Assembly: GCF_006864135.1 (NCBI RefSeq)
Contig: NZ_SADV01000002.1
Location: forward strand, 310,001-374,000
Direction: 5' to 3'
DNA: 64,000 nt
Origin: Lysinibacillus sphaericus
Lineage (GTDB): Bacteria; Bacillota; Bacilli; Bacillales_A; Planococcaceae
Shown one piece after another: positions 29,025-38,641 of the stretch. The translations under genes and the position numbers were made by a program. The first letter of the stretch is position 1. Each line of letters starts with the position of its first letter. The notes beneath the pieces are model-generated. The model was not told the origin of the DNA and did no database searches. It worked only from the letters and a program-made list of their open reading frames with translations.

Positions 29025-30004
29025 AAGAATGCCTCCAATGAAACTGCAGTCAATAAAACTGCAATCAATGCTACTGCTAAAGCAGTTGACCAAAAGACAA
29101 GTACTACCTTCCATTCTGACCAACCTGATAATTCAAAATGATGATGAATAGGACTCATTTTAAAAATACGTTTTTTACGAAGTTTGAAGCTACCTACCTG
29201 TAAAATAACGGATAATGTTTCAATAACAAACACCAATCCAATTAACAACAGTAAAAGTTCTGCTTTTACTAATACAGATACCATGGCTAAAGCTCCACCT
29301 AATGCTAACGAACCCGTATCTCCCATAAATACTTTTGCAGGATTCGCATTGAAAAGTAAAAATCCTAATAATGCACCTGTCACCGCAAATGCAAATAAGG
29401 CGATATCAGCTTGTTCTTGGAATAGAGCAATAACACCAAATGCTGCAAAGGCAATGGATGCAGTACCTGCCACAAGCCCATCTAATCCATCTGTTAAATT
29501 CACAGCATTTGAGAAGCCTACTAACCAGAAAATTAAAAAGGCTACATAGAAATTACCAAGATCGATCGTCCAATCTGTAAATGGTATAGCAAGTGTTGTA
29601 TCAAACGATCCTAGTAAGAAATAAGCCAGGACCGCAATAACAATTTGACCGATAAGCTTTTGAATTGATGTTAGTCCTAAATTACGTTTAAAAACAACCT
29701 TTAAGCTATCATCTAATAAGCCGATTAACCCAAATCCTACTAATACTAATAACAGTACGACAGTATATGTTGTAAATAAATCTAAAAAGCTACCTACACC
29801 AACAGTAGTGAGGATAATGGCCAGTAAGAAAATAATGCCACCCATTGTTGGTGTACCAGCTTTTTTCATATGGGATTGTGGTCCCTCTTCACGAATACTT
29901 TGACCGAACTTTAATCGGCGAAGAAGTGGAATACTAATTGGTGCCAGGATAACTGTTACTATAAAAGCAAGAGCTAAAATGGTAAGTGTTGTTGCGAGTT
30001 TCAT
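29021..30004 (-). CDS. mraY: Phospho-N-acetylmuramoyl-pentapeptide transferase
   Basis: 327 aa with about ten membrane segments. It transfers phospho-MurNAc-pentapeptide to undecaprenyl phosphate to make lipid I. Diagnostic motifs are [11 protein letters not shown] after GTPTMGG, the [13 protein letters not shown] segment (about residue 170) and the C-terminal [13 protein letters not shown]. The start is the ATG at 30004 with AAAGGAGAT in front. In B. subtilis murE sits upstream; here spoVD is the direct neighbour. Confidence 0.97.
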   Translation of the reverse strand: MKLATTLTILALAFIVTVILAPISIPLLRRLKFGQSIREEGPQSHMKKAGTPTMGGIIFLLAIILTTVGVGSFLDLFTTYTVVLLLVLVGFGLIGLLDDSLKVVFKRNLGLTSIQKLIGQIVIAVLAYFLLGSFDTTLAIPFTDWTIDLGNFYVAFLIFWLVGFSNAVNLTDGLDGLVAGTASIAFAAFGVIALFQEQADIALFAFAVTGALLGFLLFNANPAKVFMGDTGSLALGGALAMVSVLVKAELLLLLIGLVFVIETLSVILQVGSFKLRKKRIFKMSPIHHHFELSGWSEWKVVLVFWSTALAVALIAVLLTAVSLEAFL

Positions 30005-30129
30005 TGAAAAATCTCCTTTAAATCTTGTTTCACTTTCTTCTTGAAGAAAAAAGCACATACTTTCATGTATTTATTACTACCCTTCATTATAATAGTGGTT
30101 CTTTCCCATTTTTTAAAGGTAAAGTTATA

Positions 30130-32046
30130 TTAGTTCTCTAAATAAAGGTGAATGGTGCCATCTTGTTTAATAACACTATCCACTTCAGGCAGTTGATTGC
30201 CAATTTTAGTACCTTCTCCATGCCATTCAATACGGAATGGATATTGTTGCTTGGCAATATCATCCTTCGTTTGACCAATAAAACTTGGTACCTTCACAGT
30301 GATTGGGTCACCCCAACGATAATCCTTTTCAAGCTGTTCCTTCGATTTTTCAATGCCAACAAAAGGTGCAACGTCTTCAATAATCTGTCCAACGATTGGA
30401 GCTGCGATCACACCGCCAAACTGTGTTCCCTTTTTCGGGTTATCTACTGCTACATAAACGACAATTTGCGGATTATCCGCAGGTGCGAAGCCAATAAACG
30501 ATACGATATATTCACCGTCTTTATAGCGCCCATTTTCCACCTTTTGTGCTGTACCTGTTTTGCCGCCGATTCGTAATCCATCTCGGTAAGCTTGACGTCC
30601 TGAGCCTTTTGCTACAACAGATTCTAATGCACCTCGTACCTTTGCAGACGTCTCCTCACGAATAACCTGTTTTTTAACTTCCGGTTTAGTCTCTTCTATA
30701 ACTTCTCCAGTATTAGGATTAATAATTTTCTTCACAACATATGGCGTATAAAGCTTGCCCCCATTTACTGCTGCGGCTACTGCTTGCACTTGCTGAATTG
30801 GTGTTACGGCAACACCTTGGCCAAATGAAGTTGTGGCCTGCTCAACAGGTCCAAAAGAATCTTTGGAAAATAAAATCCCTGAAGCTTCGCCAGCGATGTT
30901 AGAACCTGTTTTTTTGCCAAAACCAAAATCTTTAACATATTGTAGTAGTTTTTCATTACCTATTCGTTGACCTAATTCAATAAAGCCAGGGTTACAAGAA
31001 TTTTCTACAACTTCAAGGAAAGTTTCAGAGCCATGACCTTCACGCTTCCAACAGCGCAATCTTGCTCCTGCAACCATTGAATAGCCTGGATCATAAAAAG
31101 TATCCTTCTCTAAATCTACTACATTTTCTTCTAAAGCAGCACTGAGCGTTATAATTTTGAACGTTGACCCTGGCTCATATGTCATCCAAACTGGTAAATT
31201 CCGATTGTAGATAGCAGGCTCTACCGTTTGATATGCTGCCGGATCGAAGGTTGGATATGAGGATAACGCTAAAATCTCGCCAGTATTTGGATTCATAGCA
31301 ATCGCCATTGCTTGGTCAGCATCATAACGTTCCATTGCCTGTGACAGTTCACGCTCGACGACCTGTTGTACATCTACGTCTACAGTTAGCTCGATCGTTG
31401 CGCCATCTTCCCCAGCCTTCCAGGCGCTCTTTACGTTCGGTAAATTATTCCCTTTGGCATCTGTAAAGATCCGTATTGCAGAAGAATTAGCCTTTAACAA
31501 CTTATCGTATTCATATTCAATTCCTGCTAAACCTTGAGCATCATAACCTGTGAAGCCTAAAAAACGAGATAGTAGGGTACCGTATGGATAATCCCTTGAA
31601 TAATCGACACCGCTATATAATCCCTCAATCTGCATACCTTGTAACTCCACTGCTTTTTCATACGAAATATTTTTTCCTTCAGGTGCCAGCTTTACTAAGT
31701 ATGCTTTTTTCTTCATTTTTACCAACAGCTTTTGTTCATCTACTCCCAAGACTTGTGCAATTTTCGCTGCTGCTCCTTCAATATCCTTACTTTGCGAAGG
31801 CATGAAATACAAAGTTGGCGCAAGCTTATTTGTGACAATATTTTTCCCCTTACGGTCAGTAATATGCCCTCGCTCATTGGCAAAAGGAATTTCTCGGTCC
31901 CAATTCTCTTCGGCTTTCTTTGTCAGATCTTTTTGATCTAATACTTGTAAGAAGACAAGCCTAATAACAACCGCAACAGCTACAAACATAAACAATACGT
32001 ATAATATACGCAATCGCTTTTTGGAATGGATAGAAATCCACTTCAT
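30130..32046 (-). CDS. spoVD: Sporulation-specific class B penicillin-binding protein SpoVD
   Basis: 638 aa. An N-terminal membrane anchor (about residues 12-32) is followed by a dimerisation domain and a transpeptidase domain with SxxK (YEPGSTFKI), SxN (VENSCNPG) and KTG (GGKTGTAQ). A single C-terminal PASTA domain (from about 575) follows, the architecture of B. subtilis SpoVD. It cross-links cortex peptidoglycan around the forespore. A sigma-E-like promoter lies just upstream, consistent with mother-cell expression. Confidence 0.94.
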   Translation of the reverse strand: MKWISIHSKKRLRILYVLFMFVAVAVVIRLVFLQVLDQKDLTKKAEENWDREIPFANERGHITDRKGKNIVTNKLAPTLYFMPSQSKDIEGAAAKIAQVLGVDEQKLLVKMKKKAYLVKLAPEGKNISYEKAVELQGMQIEGLYSGVDYSRDYPYGTLLSRFLGFTGYDAQGLAGIEYEYDKLLKANSSAIRIFTDAKGNNLPNVKSAWKAGEDGATIELTVDVDVQQVVERELSQAMERYDADQAMAIAMNPNTGEILALSSYPTFDPAAYQTVEPAIYNRNLPVWMTYEPGSTFKIITLSAALEENVVDLEKDTFYDPGYSMVAGARLRCWKREGHGSETFLEVVENSCNPGFIELGQRIGNEKLLQYVKDFGFGKKTGSNIAGEASGILFSKDSFGPVEQATTSFGQGVAVTPIQQVQAVAAAVNGGKLYTPYVVKKIINPNTGEVIEETKPEVKKQVIREETSAKVRGALESVVAKGSGRQAYRDGLRIGGKTGTAQKVENGRYKDGEYIVSFIGFAPADNPQIVVYVAVDNPKKGTQFGGVIAAPIVGQIIEDVAPFVGIEKSKEQLEKDYRWGDPITVKVPSFIGQTKDDIAKQQYPFRIEWHGEGTKIGNQLPEVDSVIKQDGTIHLYLEN

Positions 32047-32070
32047 TCGACATCACACCTTGTTTTTTAC

Positions 32071-32099
32071 AACGTATGAAATAAAGTGGGCTTCTATTC
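32071..32099 (-). promoter_or_regulatory. Candidate sigma-E promoter of spoVD
   Basis: Minus-strand GAATAGA (32093-32099) and CATACGTT (32071-32078) with exactly 14 bp between them, compared with the SigE consensus KMATATT-N14-CATACANT. The -10 matches at 7 of 8 positions. Confidence 0.65.
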
Positions 32100-32104
32100 A
32101 GGGG

Positions 32105-34309
32105 TTATTCAGTTGTTTCACCCTCGGGTGGGGTCTCTACATCTTGCTTAAAGCTTTCAGCTGGCGTTTTCAGCTTCACAACAATCGGTGAACTATCTGA
32201 AATTACCGTTCCTGCCGAGACGCTCTGACTAGCTACAAAGCCCTCTCCGACAACTTCAATTTCTAAATTTGCCATCGTCTTAAAAGCAAGTACATTACGT
32301 AACGACCAGTTGGTGAAATCTGGTAGCGTTATTTTACCCTCAGTCTTTAAAAATACAAAATTACCTTTTACTAGTTTTTGAGGACCTTTTGGATATTGGT
32401 CAATAATTTTACCGCCACTACCAACAATAACAGGCTTTAGACCATCGTTCGCAAGCTCTACTTGTATAGCCTCAGCACTTTGACCTGTGTAATCTTGTAT
32501 TGTTGTTTCGTCAACATGCTTTACATCTTCAGGATTAACATTTAAATACTTTAAACTATTTAACATAACTGGATTAAATATTTTTGAAACTGGTACAGAA
32601 CCAAGTTCATTCTTTAGCTTTGGCCTTTTTACAGAAACATACATAATGAGCTGAGGATTATCAGCAGGAGCCATCCCTAAGAAAGAATATAAAAATTCAT
32701 TTGCTCCCCATGAATAGTTACCATTTCCTAGTGGAATTTGGGCAGTACCTGTTTTCCCTGCAACTTCATATTCATCAAGGATAAAATCCTTCGCTGTACC
32801 GTTTTTAGCTGTTAACGTAGATGCAAGGATTTCTTTTACTTGCTTCGCTGTGTCGGCTGAAACTGGTTGTCCCTTGACAATCGGCTCATGCTTTTTCATC
32901 GTTTTTCCTGTCGAAGGGTCCACGATACGATCTATCACATACGGTTGCATCATTTTCCCGTCATTCGCTATCGCTGTCATCGCTTGAATTAACTGAATCG
33001 GCGTTACTGTAGAACCTTGACCGAACGTTGTTGTCACTCGCTCTATTGGATATTTCGATAAAAGTGTACCCGACGCTTCATTTGGTAAATCAATGCCGGT
33101 TTTCTTACCAAATCCAAATCGATCTAAATAATCAAAAAATACATCGTTACCAATTCGCTTTAAAAGGTGAGCCATTGCCGTATTAGATGAACGTTGGAAG
33201 CCTTCTAAAAATTGAATCGGACCCCAACCAATCCCATTATTATGGTCTCTAATAGGCTTACCAAAAACCATGTATGTTCCTGACTTATACCATGCATTTG
33301 GATCCCACGCACCTGTATCAATAGCCGAGGCGAGCGTGAACGTTTTCATTGTCGAGCCTGGTTCAATGGTCTCTTCAATAGCTTCGTTCAGCCATTTCAT
33401 ATTATTGCCTTCTCGTGTATCGGGATTAAACGTAGGTCGTTGTGACATCCCTAGGATTTTACCAGTTTTCGGATTTGCCACAATAGCTGTCATCGATTCA
33501 GGGTTATATTCCTTTTCAACCGCTGTCATCGCTTCCTCTAAAAAGCTTTGAATTGTTTTATCTAGTGTTAAATAAATGTCATCACCATTTTTCGCAGGCG
33601 TCACCATTTTTTCACTACTCGGCAATAAATAATGGAATGCATCTGTCTCATATTCAACCTTACCGTCTTTTCCGGTTAGTTCTTTGTTGTAGGTAAGCTC
33701 AAGACCCATTTTCCCTTTTGTCGTAAACGTACCATCCTTATTATCCTCTTTTAGTGCGAAACCAATTAAGTGCGAGGCAAAGATACCATTTGGATAATAA
33801 CGTTTTAAATCGTTGATAAATACAATCCCTGGTAATTTCTCCGCTTTGATTTTACTCATAGTATCATGACTTAATCCACGGCCTGCACTTCCAAATTCAA
33901 CTTGATAAGGCTTTTTGCCCTTATTTACCCTAGTAAGCTGTTTATAGATTTTTTCTTCGTCCATAGGAATATATTCTGCTAATATTTTTGCAGTTTTTTC
34001 AGCATCTACTACATGTCGAGGTTTTTTTTCATCCGTCGTTGCTTGTTCATTGACGACGGCGATTAGTCGATAACTAAGTGTATCTTCCGCGATAACTTGT
34101 CCATTTGTATCGTAAATTTTCCCACGGCTTGCTGATATTGCACTTTCTTTGCTATATTTCGCAGCTGCTCTGGCTGCAAGCTCTTGTCCTTCCACTTCAC
34201 CTGTCACCTGTAACATAAACATTCTTGAGAACAATAGAAAAAAGAGCCCTCCATAAAAAATTAATAATAGAAAGGCTCCCCATTGGAATCGAAATCTCTT
34301 TTTTTTCAT
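32105..34309 (-). CDS. pbpB: Septal class B penicillin-binding protein 2B
   Basis: 734 aa, the essential divisome transpeptidase. There is one N-terminal membrane segment (about residues 8-28), a dimerisation domain, a transpeptidase domain with IEPGSTMKT, QRSSNTAM and AGKTGTAQ motifs, and two C-terminal PASTA-like domains (about 590-715). It overlaps the ftsL stop by 4 nt. Length and PASTA pair match B. subtilis PbpB, while the neighbouring spoVD has only one PASTA domain. Confidence 0.95.
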   Translation of the reverse strand: MKKKRFRFQWGAFLLLIFYGGLFFLLFSRMFMLQVTGEVEGQELAARAAAKYSKESAISASRGKIYDTNGQVIAEDTLSYRLIAVVNEQATTDEKKPRHVVDAEKTAKILAEYIPMDEEKIYKQLTRVNKGKKPYQVEFGSAGRGLSHDTMSKIKAEKLPGIVFINDLKRYYPNGIFASHLIGFALKEDNKDGTFTTKGKMGLELTYNKELTGKDGKVEYETDAFHYLLPSSEKMVTPAKNGDDIYLTLDKTIQSFLEEAMTAVEKEYNPESMTAIVANPKTGKILGMSQRPTFNPDTREGNNMKWLNEAIEETIEPGSTMKTFTLASAIDTGAWDPNAWYKSGTYMVFGKPIRDHNNGIGWGPIQFLEGFQRSSNTAMAHLLKRIGNDVFFDYLDRFGFGKKTGIDLPNEASGTLLSKYPIERVTTTFGQGSTVTPIQLIQAMTAIANDGKMMQPYVIDRIVDPSTGKTMKKHEPIVKGQPVSADTAKQVKEILASTLTAKNGTAKDFILDEYEVAGKTGTAQIPLGNGNYSWGANEFLYSFLGMAPADNPQLIMYVSVKRPKLKNELGSVPVSKIFNPVMLNSLKYLNVNPEDVKHVDETTIQDYTGQSAEAIQVELANDGLKPVIVGSGGKIIDQYPKGPQKLVKGNFVFLKTEGKITLPDFTNWSLRNVLAFKTMANLEIEVVGEGFVASQSVSAGTVISDSSPIVVKLKTPAESFKQDVETPPEGETTE

Positions 34310-34674
34310 TCTCCCGGCACTACCTTTACATTTTTCTCATTTTGAGTTAAACCGAGTTCTTTAGCTTTTTTCCATATGTTATCGTATGTAGAAAGTTCAC
34401 TCACACGAACTGTCAAGTCAACATTCTTTTTTGCAATCTCTTCTGCTTCAGTTTCGATTTTTTGAATGTCCATGCTTGTCGTTTGAATTGCTGCTTGCTT
34501 GTTCAAAACTAGTACCGATAATACAGCAACAATGCTAACTAAAACAATTAGCATTGTTTTTTCAAACTTCTGGTTCGTTTTTTTACGACGGATAATAGTG
34601 GGTTGTGGACTAGGGGGTGTTATCGGTTGTTGCACTTGTTGTTGCTGGTGCTGCCTTACACGAACTGCTGCCAT
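34306..34674 (-). CDS. ftsL: Cell division protein FtsL
   Basis: 122 aa. A Gln/Pro-rich cytoplasmic N-terminus (about residues 1-38), one membrane segment (about 40-58) and an extracellular leucine-rich coiled coil (about 60-105) give the FtsL topology. It joins DivIC and DivIB and recruits PBP2B. It begins directly after the rsmH stop with no gap, and overlaps pbpB by 4 nt. Sequence conservation is low in this family, so the call relies on topology and position. Confidence 0.92.
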   Translation of the reverse strand: MAAVRVRQHQQQQVQQPITPPSPQPTIIRRKKTNQKFEKTMLIVLVSIVAVLSVLVLNKQAAIQTTSMDIQKIETEAEEIAKKNVDLTVRVSELSTYDNIWKKAKELGLTQNEKNVKVVPGE

Positions 34675-35625
34675 TTACTCACGCCCTTTGTCGTTAATTT
34701 TCTCAACCACTCTAAGCTTTGCTGAACGAGCACGATTGTTTACTGCCAATTCTTCATCAGAAGGAAGAGTCGGCTTTCTCGTGATAAGCTTTAAAGTTGG
34801 TTTCATGTCATCTGGAATCACTGGCAAATTCGGTGGTAATTCCGGTAATGATGACGCTTCCTTAAAAATAGTCTTGCATAGGCGGTCCTCCAATGAATGG
34901 AACGTAATGACACTAATGCGTCCACCTACGTTTATCATATCAATCGCATCGACTAACGAATCCTCTGCCGCGCCTAGCTCATCGTTAACAGCAATTCGTA
35001 TTGCTTGGAATATGCGCTTCGCTGGATGTCCACCTTTACGGCGAGCCGCTGCTGGAATACCCTCTTTAATAAGTTCTACAAGTTGGCCGGTTGTTTCAAT
35101 CGGTGCCACCTTACGTGCTTCTTCGATTTTACGAGCAACTTGCTTGGAAAATTTTTCTTCCCCATAACGGAAAAATATACGTACTAAATCTTCATATGCC
35201 CATTCATTCACAACATGAAATGCTGTAAGTGTTGCTGTTTGATCCATGCGCATATCTAGAGGTGCATCATGGTGATAACTAAAGCCACGTTCTGGTGTAT
35301 CTAGCTGAGGTGAAGATACGCCTAAATCATATAAAACACCATCAACTTGCTCAATACCAAGCGCTAATAGCTCTTCTTTTAAATAGCGGAAATTCGAATG
35401 AACAAATGTCACACGCTCAATATATGGCGCCAATCGAATTTTTGCATTGTTAATAGCTGTCATATCTTGATCGAAGCATATTAAACGCCCTTTTTCAGAT
35501 AATTGTTGTACTAAATATTCACTGTGTCCTGCTCCACCTAACGTACAGTCCACATATACACCATCAGGATCGATGTTCAACCCATCAACAGTTTCTTTTA
35601 ATAACACGGTTGTATGATCGAACAT
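34675..35625 (-). CDS. rsmH: 16S rRNA m4C1402 methyltransferase
   Basis: 316 aa. RsmH (MraW) methylates N4 of C1402 in 16S rRNA, using SAM. The N-terminus [15 protein letters not shown], the SAM motif [14 protein letters not shown] (about residues 25-38) and the later [15 protein letters not shown] segment are diagnostic. It is second in the mraZ-rsmH-ftsL-pbpB order. A GGAGCGAG-type site precedes the ATG. Confidence 0.96.
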   Translation of the reverse strand: MFDHTTVLLKETVDGLNIDPDGVYVDCTLGGAGHSEYLVQQLSEKGRLICFDQDMTAINNAKIRLAPYIERVTFVHSNFRYLKEELLALGIEQVDGVLYDLGVSSPQLDTPERGFSYHHDAPLDMRMDQTATLTAFHVVNEWAYEDLVRIFFRYGEEKFSKQVARKIEEARKVAPIETTGQLVELIKEGIPAAARRKGGHPAKRIFQAIRIAVNDELGAAEDSLVDAIDMINVGGRISVITFHSLEDRLCKTIFKEASSLPELPPNLPVIPDDMKPTLKLITRKPTLPSDEELAVNNRARSAKLRVVEKINDKGRE

Positions 35626-35661
35626 ACCACTCGCTCCCTTCGGGCCTTAACTAAATAAATT

Positions 35662-36102
35662 TTAAAAATCAAAGCCAATCATATTTTCTGCAATTTCATT
35701 AAAGGATTGTTCCGACTCACTGAAGTAAGCTTCCCAAGCATCTTTCGCCCATATTTCAATTCGATTCGAAACTCCTAACACGATACATTCTTTCACAAGA
35801 TGTGCATGCTGCATAAGAGTTGAAGGAATATTTATGCGCCCCTGCTTGTCTATTTCTACTTCCGTTGCTCCTGAAAAGAAAAACCTTGCAAAAGCACGTG
35901 TATCCTTTTTAGTCATCGGTAAGTCCTTTAATTTTTCTTCGAGTTTTCGCCATTCATTCATAGGATAGCCAAATAAACAATTATCAAGTCCGCGCGTTAC
36001 AACAAATGTTTCACCTAAGGCGTCACGAAATTTTGCGGGCACGATTAATCGTCCTTTCGCATCAACAGAGTGTTGATATTCTCCCATGAACATGCTATTC
36101 AC
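35662..36102 (-). CDS. mraZ: Transcriptional regulator MraZ
   Basis: 146 aa, a DNA-binding protein of the SpoVT/AbrB-like fold made of two tandem halves, each with a DxKGR motif ([19 protein letters not shown] at about 10-28; [14 protein letters not shown] at about 83-96). It regulates its own division and wall cluster by binding direct repeats near its promoter. Such repeats are present at 36124-36147, so autoregulation is likely. It is the first gene of the cluster. Confidence 0.96.
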   Translation of the reverse strand: MNSMFMGEYQHSVDAKGRLIVPAKFRDALGETFVVTRGLDNCLFGYPMNEWRKLEEKLKDLPMTKKDTRAFARFFFSGATEVEIDKQGRINIPSTLMQHAHLVKECIVLGVSNRIEIWAKDAWEAYFSESEQSFNEIAENMIGFDF

Positions 36103-36123
36103 CCCACTTTATTAAATAATGTA

Positions 36124-36147
36124 CCACATCCCCCCACTTTCCACCAC
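36124..36147 (-). promoter_or_regulatory. MraZ operator: three direct GTGG repeats
   Basis: On the minus strand GTGG occurs three times at exact 10-bp spacing (36144-36147, 36134-36137, 36124-36127), about 25 nt before mraZ. One-helical-turn spacing of such boxes is the known MraZ target pattern. Confidence 0.75.
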
Positions 36148-36230
36148 TTTTTTTAAAAAAAACTTGACATTTTAATACTTAATATGTGAATAGACCTTTA
36201 ACAACATATCAAACCCATGATAAATGACAC

Positions 36231-36263
36231 AAAAAAAGAGCTACCCTTAGTAGGATAGCTCTC
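36231..36263 (-). terminator. Terminator after bshC
   Basis: Minus-strand GAGCTATCC / GGGTAGCTC around a short loop, followed by seven T. Confidence 0.87.
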
Positions 36264-36346
36264 CATTTACTATTTATATCATCATTGTTCATCAAATTAA
36301 TATTGAATTAAATTGTTAATTGGGTATAAAGTTACAAATATTAGGA

Positions 36347-37963
36347 TTATAAATAAATTAAATAGTGGTGATTGCCAATGCTATAATTTTGTTTCAGCAT
36401 TTCAGTAATTAGCATAGGCCCAAACTCATTAAAATATTGATACGGGTTATAAGTTCTTTCCTGGAATCCTTCATTCGGATACAACTCATTTTGTAGCGTC
36501 ATAAATTTTCGAATTGTCGTTTCATGCTTGTTAAGGACAGTTTGTTCAACCTTTTGCTGTAAATACTCAAATTGCTTTAGATGATTCTCTTTATTTTTCA
36601 CAAGAATTTTATCTAGTAATAGTTGTTGCTCTTCTAAATAAAGTTGAAGGGCCTCATACTTTTCTAAAAGATCTTGTTGCATCGCCTGAATTTGATGCTT
36701 CGCTTCAGCATCCTGTATTTCAGCAATAAACTGTTCTTTAAGCTGTACCGCTTTTCCACCCAAAACATCGGCAACATTTAAACGATACTCACGTAAAAGT
36801 TGTTCTACATGACGTGTGACAATCGTGATATGAAGACGCGGAGCAAAAATCGGCATTTGTAAACCTAATACCGCAAACGCATCTTTCAATGTCGCCCAGT
36901 ACGCCAGCTCCCCTGGTCCACCAACAAACGCAAGCACAGGCAATGTCATTTCCTGCATTAGCGGACGCGTCACAACGTTATTACTTAACTGCTCAGGATG
37001 TTTTTCTGCAATTTCTAAAACTTCTTCACGCGATAGCTTGATATTTGCAGCTAGATTTACAAATTGCTGATTTTTTCTTTCTAAAAGATGACGCTCTCCA
37101 TCTTCTACATAAAATAAATTGGCCGCCTCGTTTGAAGCCAAAATAGGATTGCCATAGCCTGCACGTTCAAGCTCCGCTTCTTTTTCTGTCACCACTCTAG
37201 CAATTTCTTCATTTTTATGAATGATACGGGTAAAATTATCACGCTCATATTGGCGGAATTTAAAGTCAGCTGCATCAATCATCAATAAACCTTCATCTTT
37301 AAACAATTGGTTCATAAGTTGCGCAAAGAAGTCCGTAAATGTTTCACACTCATTAAGAGTATCCACTAATTGTTTCACAAGCATTTCAGTGAATGCTGTT
37401 TCGCCCATATCCTTCGCAATCGTATTTATTAATTGTGTCATTGATTCTCTGTTTATACTTGTTTCAGAAGCCATCGTTTTACGTCTTGAACGTTCACCGT
37501 AAACACGTTTTTTAATATCTTCACCGCATACTGTATACGTGTGGTTAATTTCCTCTAAATCATGATCTTCACCAGCTATCCAAAAAACAGGAACAACCGG
37601 TCGCTGAAGTTTTACACTTTGCTCTTTCGCTAATGCAATGACCGAAATCGCCTTATGCACTGAGTAAAGAGGGCCTGTTAATATACCCGCTTGTTGCCCA
37701 CCGACAACTGCAACAGCCCCTTGCTCTAGTTGCTGCAAATGTTCATTCGCTTTCTTCGATAATCCGAGCGGCTCCATAAATTGACGTATGATGGCTGTTA
37801 ATTCTTTTTGATCATATGCATGCTGATCTAAATATTGCGCTCGTTTTTCAAAAGATTTATCGTTATATGCGTATTCAAAAAACTCATGGATAGCAGTATT
37901 CGACGACCAATAATCTGCTAGCAAACGATTTTTTATGGGTACTTGGATTGACTCCAGTTTCAT
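36347..37963 (-). CDS. bshC: Bacillithiol biosynthesis cysteine-adding enzyme
   Basis: 538 aa, close to B. subtilis BshC/YllA (539). It ligates cysteine to GlcN-malate in the last step of bacillithiol synthesis. The family segments VAVVGGQQAGILTGPLYSVHKAISVI (about residue 85) and VFWIAGEDHDLEEINHTY (about 130) are clear. A long coiled coil (about 420-490) is also typical. It lies between panE-DUF3397 and mraZ, the same context as in Bacillus. Presence of this gene implies bacillithiol as the low-molecular-weight thiol. Confidence 0.95.
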   Translation of the reverse strand: MKLESIQVPIKNRLLADYWSSNTAIHEFFEYAYNDKSFEKRAQYLDQHAYDQKELTAIIRQFMEPLGLSKKANEHLQQLEQGAVAVVGGQQAGILTGPLYSVHKAISVIALAKEQSVKLQRPVVPVFWIAGEDHDLEEINHTYTVCGEDIKKRVYGERSRRKTMASETSINRESMTQLINTIAKDMGETAFTEMLVKQLVDTLNECETFTDFFAQLMNQLFKDEGLLMIDAADFKFRQYERDNFTRIIHKNEEIARVVTEKEAELERAGYGNPILASNEAANLFYVEDGERHLLERKNQQFVNLAANIKLSREEVLEIAEKHPEQLSNNVVTRPLMQEMTLPVLAFVGGPGELAYWATLKDAFAVLGLQMPIFAPRLHITIVTRHVEQLLREYRLNVADVLGGKAVQLKEQFIAEIQDAEAKHQIQAMQQDLLEKYEALQLYLEEQQLLLDKILVKNKENHLKQFEYLQQKVEQTVLNKHETTIRKFMTLQNELYPNEGFQERTYNPYQYFNEFGPMLITEMLKQNYSIGNHHYLIYL

Positions 37964-38245
37964 TTAACACAAACTCCTCTACTCACTAAATCATCTTCTT
38001 ACTCTTCATAAGCAAACTTGAAATAAAATAAATCCCTTTTGATACTACTAAGCAATTTGAACGTTTATCAAATCGACAAACTCCAACAAATATTCAAAAA
38101 ACGGTATACGATTTTTGTTAGCTACTCAAACGTTGTCGTACATTGGAATTTTATTTAATTTATTTGCAATATAGAGTTATTAATATAAAACAATCTTTAA
38201 TGCTATTATTTTAACGCTTATGGCATCAACATGAAAAGAAAATGC

Positions 38246-38641
38246 TTAGACAGCCTGTAAATATTCAATAACAGATCGAATAACACCTACTATACAAATA
38301 ACAATATATGCCGTACTTAACACTAAAAATTGAAAGCGCCAAATTTTCCTAAGGAGCGATTTCACTTCAATTTCCTTTTTCGTCCGCCAATCAATATATG
38401 TAAAAATCATCGCCATCATTATCGCAAACGTTACTAATAGCGCACTAACATCGATATTCCACAGCACACTAATTACTAGTGGTACTGAAAAAAACAAACA
38501 CACTGTTGTCACGTCCGATGCTACTCCAAAAGCATGAGTTCCTCGAATTTTAACCTTCCGACTAATTAAATAGACAATCACAAAAAGAAGGATTGGACAA
38601 AAAATAACGATACTTATAACTATATGTAAAAAATCTTTCAA
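38246..38641 (-). CDS. DUF3397 family membrane protein
   Basis: 131 aa with four hydrophobic segments (about residues 5-27, 40-62, 66-84, 100-122). Small four-helix membrane proteins of the DUF3397 family occur next to bshC in Bacillales, and this one fits in size, topology and place. Its start overlaps the panE stop by 4 nt, so the two are translationally coupled. No function is known to me. Confidence 0.8.
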   Translation of the reverse strand: MKDFLHIVISIVIFCPILLFVIVYLISRKVKIRGTHAFGVASDVTTVCLFFSVPLVISVLWNIDVSALLVTFAIMMAMIFTYIDWRTKKEIEVKSLLRKIWRFQFLVLSTAYIVICIVGVIRSVIEYLQAV

